A stretch of DNA of 12,399 nucleotides from Bacteroidales bacterium UBA4347 (GTDB lineage: Bacteria > Bacteroidota > Bacteroidia > Bacteroidales > P3). A model generated the notes under the pieces. The model was not told where the DNA came from and searched no databases. It saw only the letters and a list, made by a program, of their open reading frames with translations. Both the position numbers and the translations under genes were made by a program. The stretch covers positions 1 to 12,399 of the forward strand of contig DGTB01000045.1 of the NCBI GenBank assembly GCA_002394185.1. The letters are read 5' to 3'. How positions within the stretch are numbered: position 1 is the first letter of the stretch; each line of letters begins with the position of its first letter. Of this stretch, positions 1 through 5,414 are shown one piece after another.

Positions 1-1147
1 TGAAGGCGGCGTAGTCGTTGAGCGTATAGGTGCCGGCGTAGGCGCCGAGGGCCTTCTGCTGCTGGTTGATGTTGAGGTCGATGAGACCGCACGAGCCGTT
101 GTTGAGCACCATCTCCATGGCCTGGGCCAGGAGGGCGTCGTGGCTGCCGTTACCCTCCTCGATGCGGAAGGCGATGGTGAGGTTGGCCGGGTCCTGACCG
201 TTCACGAGGCGGATGATGGGGCTCGTGATGGGCTCTTCCTTCACTTTGCGGAACGTGGGCACCGTGCTGGGTACCCAGCTGCCGAAGTATTTGTCAATCA
301 CCTTGATGGCCTCGTCGGGATTGAAGTCGCCGGCCATGGCGATGCACATGTTGTTGGGCACATAGTAGGCGGCGTGGTATTCGCGGATGTTCTTCATCGA
401 GGGATTTTTGAGGTGCTCGATGGTGCCGATGGTGGTCTGCTGGCCGTAGGGGTGGTGGGGGAAGAGGGCGGCCATCATGGTCTCGTTGACGCGGCGGTTG
501 TCCTGCGCCATGCCGATGTTCTTCTCCTCGTAGACGGCCTCCAGCTCGGTGTGGAACAGGCGCAGCACCAGGTTCGGGAAGCGGTCGCCCTGCACCTTGG
601 CCCAGGTCTCCAGCTGGTTGGCCGGAATGTTCTCGACGTACATCGTGTAGTCGTTCGAGGTGAAGGCGTTGGTGCCCTCGCTGCCGATGGCCGTCATGCT
701 CTTGTCGTACTCGTTGGCGATGGCGATTTTCGAGGCCACGTAGCTGATTGAGTCAATCTGGTGGTAAATCTCCTTGCGGCGCTGCTCGTCGGTCGTCTTG
801 CGATACACCTCGTAGAGGTCCTCAATCTTCTTGATTTCCACCTTCTCGCGCTCCCAGTCGGTGGTGCCCAGCTGGTGGCTGCCCTTGAAGAGCATGTGCT
901 CCAGGTAGTGGGCCAGGCCCGTGGTCTCGCTGGGGTCGTTCTTCGAACCGGCGCGCACGGCCACATAGGTCTGGATGCGCGGAGCATCCTTGTAAACGCT
1001 CATAAACACCTTCAACCCGTTCTTCAGCGTGTACTCGCGCACGCCCAGCGGGTCGTTGTCATAGGTCTTGTACTCGTACTTCTGTGCGCTCACGCCCGTG
1101 AAGAGCATCGCGGCCACAAAGCACAACATTACACTTACTTTTTTCAT
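1..1147 (-). CDS. M16 family zinc metallopeptidase, N-terminal part (partial, cut by window edge)
   Basis: The reverse strand reads in frame for about 382 codons from ATG at 1147 and leaves the window still open, so the C-terminal part is missing. Residues 1-21 form a Sec signal peptide (MKK, hydrophobic core, GVSA then Q), so the product is exported to the periplasm or outer membrane. The inverted zinc motif HYLEH lies at residues 80-84 (H80, E83 and H84 as ligands and catalytic base), and the segment ELEAVYEEK at 201-209 supplies the distal glutamate ligand, probably E208. The H84-E208 spacing is longer than in E. coli pitrilysin because of a charged helical insertion at about 100-150, which I recall as common in Bacteroidota members. 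Relatives are usually about 900 residues with two M16 halves; only the catalytic first half is visible. It is divergently transcribed from the gmk-mre-porZ unit. Family assignment is firm; the substrate is unknown. Confidence 0.93.
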   Translation of the reverse strand, partial: MKKVSVMLCFVAAMLFTGVSAQKYEYKTYDNDPLGVREYTLKNGLKVFMSVYKDAPRIQTYVAVRAGSKNDPSETTGLAHYLEHMLFKGSHQLGTTDWEREKVEIKKIEDLYEVYRKTTDEQRRKEIYHQIDSISYVASKIAIANEYDKSMTAIGSEGTNAFTSNDYTMYVENIPANQLETWAKVQGDRFPNLVLRLFHTELEAVYEEKNIGMAQDNRRVNETMMAALFPHHPYGQQTTIGTIEHLKNPSMKNIREYHAAYYVPNNMCIAMAGDFNPDEAIKVIDKYFGSWVPSTVPTFRKVKEEPITSPIIRLVNGQDPANLTIAFRIEEGNGSHDALLAQAMEMVLNNGSCGLIDLNINQQQKALGAYAGTYTLNDYAAF

Positions 1148-1202
1148 TTTTCTATTTGTTTATTAATTATTTATATTACTAATCATTCCACATTTACTCC
1201 TG

Positions 1203-1232
1203 CAAAGATACAAATAAAAACCGAACTGCCAA
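1203..1232 (-). promoter_or_regulatory. Bacteroides-type promoter for the M16 peptidase gene
   Basis: On the minus strand the -7 element TATCTTTG (1210 down to 1203) matches the Bacteroidota consensus TAnnTTTG exactly. A TTGG element at 1232-1229 lies 18 nt upstream, a reasonable -33 element. The predicted 5' untranslated region of about 50 nt is very AT-rich and has no Shine-Dalgarno sequence, which is normal for this phylum. Confidence 0.75.
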
Positions 1233-1418
1233 TCGAAAACATCCACAATCACCACAAATGGCTATGCAAGCTCTTTCACGCTTCGCCCCGATAGAAGGGT
1301 GCAAAGACGTGGTTGGAGAAGCTCTGGGGAGTGTTGTGTGGAGAAGGAGATGGAAGTTTTCAACGGGGGCGTTTGATAACTTTTTTGAGGGGGGGGGCGT
1401 GGATGAGGAAAAATGTTG

Positions 1419-1426
1419 TATTTTTA
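1419..1426 (+). promoter_or_regulatory. Probable -7 promoter element for the 1497-10768 gene cluster
   Basis: TATTTTTA in the context TTGTATTTTTACATTC resembles the Bacteroidota -7 consensus TAnnTTTG, with one mismatch at the last base. It would give a leader of about 65 nt ending in an AT-rich tract with no Shine-Dalgarno before ATG 1497. The -33 region is unclear. A TTTTTTG sequence at 1381-1387 is too far upstream for standard spacing, and a G9 run sits between the two. Confidence 0.5.
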
Positions 1427-1496
1427 CATTCGGAAAAGTATACTGCCAATGCGGTGTAATTGTTTTGTTATCAAAAATATAAATAAATAAAGCACG

Positions 1497-2504
1497 ATGA
1501 AAAACGGTATCAAAGAACTGACCGAGGGCATGCAACGGCTGTGCGCCATTGCGAACCGGATAGTGGCTCATGGGGATGAGGTGAGCCCCATAGAGCGCGA
1601 TTTGTTGTTGGAAGACCTGCGCCGACTGTACGAGGTTGCGCTGGGCCTGGGGGACGAGGAGAAGAGTGTGAGGTCCGAGGTCAAAGGTCCGAGGTCTGAA
1701 GTGAAGATGCCAGACGACGAGATACTGTCGTCGACGGTGATGGCCACGATGGCGGCCATGGCTCCCGCGCCGGTAGTGGCGGAAGAACCCGCCCCGGCCA
1801 TAGAAACACAGCGTGCGGTGTCTCCCATGGAGACAGAAAATCCCCCGGTCGCCGAGGAAACAGAAGATGCCCCAGCCAGCGAAGATTCCATTGCCCCTGA
1901 TCCGGAGTTGGTCTCTGAGCCCGAACCGGAACCTGCCCCGATGCCTGCCATGGAGGATCTGGAGGGCAACGGCAACAGTCTGTTGTTCGACGAGGTGATT
2001 ATCGAGGAGTCCGCCCCGACGGCAGAAGAAATGCCTGCTGCGTCTCTACAAGTGGAGGCTGATGATGCCCCAGCCAGCGAGGAAGAACAGGTGACGCCTG
2101 CGGAGCCCCCCAAGCCTACGGCGGAACCAGAGCACAAGGCTGCTGGCACGCAGGCGTCGCTACTGGACTACCTGAAGCGTCCCGTGGAGGAGAAGCCTAC
2201 GGTGCGTACGCTGGGTGAGAGCCTGGGAGGAGTGGAGAGTGGAGAACGGAGAGTGGAGAGTGTGTTGACGAAGAAGGTGTCGGACCTGCGTACCGTCATC
2301 AATATCAACGACAAATTCAGCTTCATGAGCGAGTTGTTCCGCAACAACATGAAGGCCTACAACGACTTCATCCTGCGGCTGAACGCCATCGATACGCGCG
2401 ACGAGGCATTGCTGTGCGTGAGCGAGGTTTCGGCACAGTACCATTGGGACGAGAGTTCGATGGCTGTGCAGGCATTCTACAAGGTGTTTGACAAGAAGTT
2501 CTAA
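1497..2504 (+). CDS. Uncharacterised Bacteroidota protein with acidic disordered linker and conserved C-terminal domain
   Basis: The 335-residue product has no signal peptide or membrane segment and is probably cytoplasmic. Three parts are visible: a helical N-terminal segment (1-52), a long low-complexity linker rich in E, P, A and S (about 53-240), and a compact C-terminal domain (about 262-335) beginning VSDLRTVININDKFSFM and containing ELFRNN. I recall similar C-terminal domains in uncharacterised Bacteroidales proteins, but no function. The linker contains three repeat-derived stretches: residues 58-70 (14-nt-period repeat), AASLQ at 181-185 (half of a palindromic element also present in recO) and 245-256 (GAGTGGA heptamers). 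A 17-nt exact repeat also encodes DAPASE twice. The gene ends 5 nt before gmk and is the first gene of the unit. The C-terminal domain could be a protein-interaction module; this is inference. Confidence 0.85.
   Translation: MKNGIKELTEGMQRLCAIANRIVAHGDEVSPIERDLLLEDLRRLYEVALGLGDEEKSVRSEVKGPRSEVKMPDDEILSSTVMATMAAMAPAPVVAEEPAPAIETQRAVSPMETENPPVAEETEDAPASEDSIAPDPELVSEPEPEPAPMPAMEDLEGNGNSLLFDEVIIEESAPTAEEMPAASLQVEADDAPASEEEQVTPAEPPKPTAEPEHKAAGTQASLLDYLKRPVEEKPTVRTLGESLGGVESGERRVESVLTKKVSDLRTVININDKFSFMSELFRNNMKAYNDFILRLNAIDTRDEALLCVSEVSAQYHWDESSMAVQAFYKVFDKKF
1671..1696 (+). repeat. 14-nt-period direct repeat inside the 1497-2504 gene
   Basis: The 12-mer AGGTCCGAGGTC occurs exactly twice, at 1671-1682 and 1685-1696, separated by AA. 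A degenerate continuation (TGAAGTGAAG) follows. It is read in frame as part of the basic stretch SVRSEVKGPRSEVK, which contrasts with the surrounding acidic linker. Confidence 0.85.
1866..2080 (+). repeat. 17-nt exact direct repeat pair, 198 nt apart
   Basis: GATGCCCCAGCCAGCGA is found at 1866-1882 and again at 2064-2080. The offset of 198 nt is 66 codons, so both copies encode DAPASE in the same frame. The sequence between the copies is not itself repeated, so this is a short internal duplication or recombination trace in the disordered linker, not a tandem array. Confidence 0.8.
2040..2052 (+). repeat. Half-copy of the GCGTCTCTACAAG palindromic element
   Basis: The 13-mer GCGTCTCTACAAG is identical to the right arm plus flank of the palindrome in recO (8338-8350). 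No matching left arm AGAGACGC is present upstream. It is translated as part of PAASLQ at residues 180-185 of the uncharacterised acidic-linker protein, in the same frame as in recO. Confidence 0.65.
2230..2264 (+). repeat. GAGTGGA heptanucleotide tandem repeat inside the 1497-2504 gene
   Basis: Five consecutive 7-nt units run from 2230: GAGTGGA, GAGTGGA, GAACGGA, GAGTGGA, GAGTGTG. Because seven is not a multiple of three, the units are read in rotating frames, giving the peptide VESGERRVESV at about residues 246-256, between the conserved TLGESLGG and VSDLRT segments. Gain or loss of one unit would shift the frame upstream of the conserved C-terminal domain. Confidence 0.85.
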
Positions 2505-2509
2505 GTATT

Positions 2510-3100
2510 ATGGGAAAGGCAATATTGTTTTCGGCACCGTCGGGGTGTGGCAAGACGACGATTATCAACGAATTGATGGGCTCGGAGGCCAACGAACGTC
2601 TTGACCCGAAGCAACTGACCTTCAGTATCTCGGCCACTACCCGTGCGCCGCGAGGCGAAGAACAGCACGGCAAGGACTACTACTTCCTGAGCCGCGAGGA
2701 GTTCATGCAGAGGGTAGGGAAGGAGGAGTTCCTGGAATGGGAGGAGGTGTACAGTGGCACATGCTATGGTACGCTGAAGAGCGAGATTGAGCGCATCTGG
2801 AACGAAGGCAAAGTGATAGTGTTCGACGTGGACGTGAACGGCGGCCGCAACATCAAAAAGTATTTCGGTGGCGACGCACTGAGCATCTTCGTCATGCCAC
2901 CGAGCGTAGAGGTGTTGGAACAGCGCTTGCGCAGCCGTGGAACGGACAGCGAGGAGGCCATCGAGAAGCGTCTGGCCCGCAGCGCCGAAGAGTTAAAGCA
3001 GGCCCCAGCCTTCGATGTGACCATTGTGAACGACGATCTGCAACGTGCTGTCGCCGAGACGCGCAGGGTGATAGAAGATTTTTTGGGAGCAAGATGTTAA
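2510..3100 (+). CDS. gmk: Guanylate kinase
   Basis: This cytosolic enzyme of 196 residues, a normal length for the family, phosphorylates GMP (and dGMP) to the diphosphate with ATP. The P-loop is SAPSGCGKTT at residues 8-17, with Cys where Ser or Ala is more usual; the key GxGKT pattern is intact. The GMP-binding region is visible as SATTRAPRGE (41-50) and GKDYYF (54-59), followed by FLEWEEVYSGTCYGT (74-88). The VFDVDVNGG strand (104-112) is the usual core acidic motif, and RLRSRGTDSEEAIEKRL (139-155) forms the arginine-rich lid. It starts 5 nt after the upstream gene and ends 10 nt before mreC. In many Bacteroidales I would expect nadD after gmk; here elongasome genes follow. Confidence 0.97.
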   Translation: MGKAILFSAPSGCGKTTIINELMGSEANERLDPKQLTFSISATTRAPRGEEQHGKDYYFLSREEFMQRVGKEEFLEWEEVYSGTCYGTLKSEIERIWNEGKVIVFDVDVNGGRNIKKYFGGDALSIFVMPPSVEVLEQRLRSRGTDSEEAIEKRLARSAEELKQAPAFDVTIVNDDLQRAVAETRRVIEDFLGARC

Positions 3101-3110
3101 GCGTTAAGAG

Positions 3111-3956
3111 ATGAACAGGAACCGACTGATAGGGGTACTGAAGAAATACGACTACGTGGTGGTCTTCCTGCTGCTGGTGGTGGTGAGTGCGGTGCTGATG
3201 TCGCGCACGAGCTACTACCAGGGGTCGAAGCTGGTGGCGTGGTCCAACGCGGTGGCGGGAGGTTGGTATCAAGGGGTGCACAGTGTGGGCGGATACTTCG
3301 ACCTGAAGGGGGAGAACGACCGCCTGGCGGCAGAGAACGCGCAGCTGAAGGCGCAGCTCGGGTCGTCGTACATCAGCTACACCGACAGCGTCTTCACCGT
3401 CAACGACACCACCTACAAGCAACGCTACGAATATACGGAGGCGCGGGTAATCAAGAACTCGTGGAGCCAGCAGAACAACTTCATCATGATCAACAAAGGC
3501 AGCGCCCACGGCATCAAGGTGGACCAGGCCGTCATCTCGCCCGAAGGCATTGTGGGCGTGGTGATGTCTGTGTCGAAGAACTTCGCCACCATCATGCCGG
3601 TGTTGCACAGCGACAGCCGCAACAGCGTGAAGGTGAGGCGCACGGGCATCAGCGGCTCGTTGGTGTGGGACGGACTGGACTACCGTTATGCACAGGTGGT
3701 CGATGTGCCGGCGACGCACCAGTTCGTGGACAACGACACCATCATCACCTCTGGTTTGGCCAACGACTTCCCCGAGGGAGTGCCGGTTGGATATGTGGTG
3801 GAGGCCGAGCCGCTGAGTGGCAGCGGGTTCTACAAGGTGAAGATTCGTCTGGCCACGGACTTCAACAAACTGGACCATGTGTACGTCATCAACAACCGTT
3901 TCCGCGAGGAACAGGAGGAACTGATGGCCAAAACGGAGGGAAGAGAGGAAAAATAA
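3111..3956 (+). CDS. mreC: Rod shape-determining protein MreC
   Basis: MreC is an inner-membrane, mostly periplasmic scaffold of the elongasome that links MreB/MreD to the lateral-wall synthases RodA and PBP2. The 281-residue product has a short basic cytoplasmic tail, one transmembrane segment at about 15-30 (YVVVFLLLVVVSAVLM), a short coiled coil around 67-83 (ENDRLAAENAQLKAQL), then the beta-rich MreC domain. Diagnostic stretches are NFIMINKGSAHGIKVDQAVI (123-142) with SPEGIVGV, and ITSGLANDFPEGVPVG (212-227). The charged tail after 265 is probably disordered. It lies 10 nt after gmk and 40 nt before a TraB/GumN gene, so mreC and mreD are not adjacent here, unlike the usual mreBCD arrangement. 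No mreB is in the window. Confidence 0.95.
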   Translation: MNRNRLIGVLKKYDYVVVFLLLVVVSAVLMSRTSYYQGSKLVAWSNAVAGGWYQGVHSVGGYFDLKGENDRLAAENAQLKAQLGSSYISYTDSVFTVNDTTYKQRYEYTEARVIKNSWSQQNNFIMINKGSAHGIKVDQAVISPEGIVGVVMSVSKNFATIMPVLHSDSRNSVKVRRTGISGSLVWDGLDYRYAQVVDVPATHQFVDNDTIITSGLANDFPEGVPVGYVVEAEPLSGSGFYKVKIRLATDFNKLDHVYVINNRFREEQEELMAKTEGREEK

Positions 3957-3996
3957 GGTTATAGGATAGAGAAAAGATTGTTAAATAAAAGGATAT

Positions 3997-4899
3997 ATGA
4001 AAAAGATTGTTTTTACCCTGATGCTGGTATTGGCCTGTACGGTTGCACAGGCACAGATTCTTTACCGCATCAGCGGTAACGGGTTGCAGAAGCCCAGCTA
4101 CATCGTCGGCACCTACCATCTGGCGCCGTCGACCTTCGTGGACAGCATCTCCGGTGCCCGTGCGGCGTTTGATGCTGTGGAGCAGGTGTACGGCGAGGTG
4201 GACATGATGGAGACCTTGAAACCCGAGAACCTGATGAAGATGCAGAAAGCCATGATGCTGCCTGAGGGAACGACGTTGTCGACGCTGCTGGATAAGGACC
4301 AGATGGGGCGTCTGAATGCCGTGTTGCGCGAGGTGATGGGAGTGGATATGAGCAATGAGGCTGTGGCGGCGCAACTGGACAAGTTGTCGCCCTCAACGCT
4401 GGAGTCGCAGATTTCATTGTTGGTATACATGAAGAATCAAAAGGGAGCCGTGGACATTACGTCGATGATAGATACCTACTTCCAGCAGGAGGCCATGAAG
4501 AAGGGCAAGGGTGTTGGCGGACTGGAGACGGCTGACTTCCAGATGGAGGTGCTCTACGGCGCCTCGCTGGAGAAGCAGGTGAAGTCGCTGATGTGCTTTG
4601 TGGACAACTTCCAGGACGGCGTGGAGATGGCCGAGTTCATCACGGCGGCCTATTTCGCCCAGGACCTGGAACAGCTCGAGGAACTGAACCTCGAAGAACA
4701 GGAGGACGAATGCTCCAGTCCCGAGGACAACGAGAAACTCATCTATGGCCGCAACGCCGACTGGGTGAAGAAGATGCCGGAGATTATGAAAGCCAAGCCC
4801 ACGCTCTTTGTCGTCGGCGCGTTCCACTTGTGTGGAGAGCGCGGAGTGTTGAGGATGCTTGAAGCCAACGGATATACTGTTGAAGGTGTAAGAAGATGA
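3997..4899 (+). CDS. TraB/GumN (PrgY/Tiki-like) family protein, exported
   Basis: Residues 1-20 form a Sec signal peptide (MKKIVFTLMLVLACTVAQAQ), so the mature protein should be periplasmic or envelope-associated. The fold is recognisable by two GxxH motifs near the ends: GTYH at 38-41 (YIVGTYHLAPSTF) and GAFH at 274-277 (TLFVVGAFHLCGERGVL), plus the central GLET at 175-178 and NADW at 253-256. The protein closes with the family-typical LEANGYTVE. These conserved His and Glu residues are proposed metal ligands, and the family (PF01963) is related to the Tiki metalloproteases, but most bacterial members have no proven substrate. Its length of 300 residues is normal. It sits between mreC and mreD; the stop overlaps the mreD start by 4 nt (ATGA), implying translational coupling. 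A role in cell-wall elongation is inference from position only. Confidence 0.88.
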   Translation: MKKIVFTLMLVLACTVAQAQILYRISGNGLQKPSYIVGTYHLAPSTFVDSISGARAAFDAVEQVYGEVDMMETLKPENLMKMQKAMMLPEGTTLSTLLDKDQMGRLNAVLREVMGVDMSNEAVAAQLDKLSPSTLESQISLLVYMKNQKGAVDITSMIDTYFQQEAMKKGKGVGGLETADFQMEVLYGASLEKQVKSLMCFVDNFQDGVEMAEFITAAYFAQDLEQLEELNLEEQEDECSSPEDNEKLIYGRNADWVKKMPEIMKAKPTLFVVGAFHLCGERGVLRMLEANGYTVEGVRR

Positions 4900-5414
4900 A
4901 TAAACTTATTTGGAGAAATATAGGCCGATTTATATTGTTGATGGCACTGCAGCTACTGGTGCTCAACCACGTGTACCTGGGCGGTTATGTGATGCCGATG
5001 TTGTATGTGCTGTTCATACTCATGTTGCCCACGGATACCAAGCGCATTCCGATGCTGCTCATCGCTTTTGGAACCGGGCTGATTGTCGACGTAATGAACA
5101 ACATGCTGGGTTTCCACGCGCTGGCCTGCACAGTGGTGGCTATGCTGCGTATTCTTTTCGCCGACCGCATACTGACACGCGGCGAGCCTGTGACCATCGA
5201 CAGCCCCAGCATCTACAGCGTCACGCCGCAGTATTTTATCAGCTATCTCATGCTGATGCTTGCGGCATTCTATCTGGTATTCTACACATTGGAGCTCTTC
5301 GGGTTCCGCAGTATAGGAGGTGTGCTGTTGTCTACGGTGGCCAGCACCTTGGTGAGCACGCTGCTGGCGGTGTTGTACCAGTTCATTTTTTTAAAGAAGG
5401 AGACCACAGTATGA
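4896..5414 (+). CDS. mreD: Rod shape-determining protein MreD
   Basis: This 172-residue protein is very hydrophobic and is the integral-membrane partner of MreC in the elongasome. About five to six transmembrane helices are visible at roughly 10-27, 31-45, 51-68, 73-89, 113-134 and 141-166. Conserved features of the family include LPTDTKRIP after the second helix and the GLIVDVMNNMLGFHAL segment (61-76). The start ATG at 4896 overlaps the TraB/GumN stop codon in ATGA, and its own TGA overlaps the porZ start in the same way. A second frame through this gene is also open (from 4910) and continuous with porZ, but its composition is rich in H, R and A and lacks membrane helices, so it is a shadow. 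Confidence 0.93.
   Translation: MNKLIWRNIGRFILLMALQLLVLNHVYLGGYVMPMLYVLFILMLPTDTKRIPMLLIAFGTGLIVDVMNNMLGFHALACTVVAMLRILFADRILTRGEPVTIDSPSIYSVTPQYFISYLMLMLAAFYLVFYTLELFGFRSIGGVLLSTVASTLVSTLLAVLYQFIFLKKETTV
5397..5402 (+). promoter_or_regulatory. Shine-Dalgarno sequence supporting the porZ start at 5411
   Basis: AAGGAG lies 8 nt before ATG 5411, an optimal spacing, and is one of the few clear Shine-Dalgarno sites in this window. The alternative porZ start at 5459 has GGAG only 2 nt upstream, which is too close. The site therefore favours 5411 over 5459, although Bacteroidota often initiate without such sequences. Confidence 0.55.

Larger units (their letters stand above)
1148..1496. other. Divergent intergenic region, no gene supported
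   Basis: This 349-nt stretch lies between the divergent start codons at 1147 and 1497. It holds the minus-strand promoter at 1203-1232, an uninterrupted run of nine G residues at 1389-1397, and a probable plus-strand -7 element at 1419-1426. A 74-codon frame at 1258-1482 crosses the G run and the promoter and shows no recognisable protein features, so I do not call it a gene. No tRNA or convincing structured RNA was seen. Confidence 0.7.

Noticed and set aside
140..751. 203-codon plus-strand frame antisense to the M16 peptidase
   Set aside because: The minus strand encodes an intact zinc peptidase with signal peptide and HxxEH; this frame is its antisense shadow.
1258..1482. 74-codon plus-strand frame in the divergent intergenic region
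   Set aside because: It runs through the G9 tract and the probable promoter, has unconvincing composition, and ends just before the real start at 1497.
1194..1571. 125-codon minus-strand frame over the intergenic region
   Set aside because: It overlaps both promoters and the start of the plus-strand gene, and its sequence has no protein-like features.
2892..3878. 328-codon minus-strand frame antisense to gmk and mreC
   Set aside because: It spans two clearly identified genes on the other strand and its His/Val/Arg-rich sequence has no recognisable domain.
4910..5410. Open frame continuous with porZ running through mreD, suggesting a 951-residue protein
   Set aside because: Its composition (rich in H, R and A, with no membrane helices) marks it as a shadow of mreD; the porZ start with Shine-Dalgarno at 5411 and the signal peptide explain the gene better.
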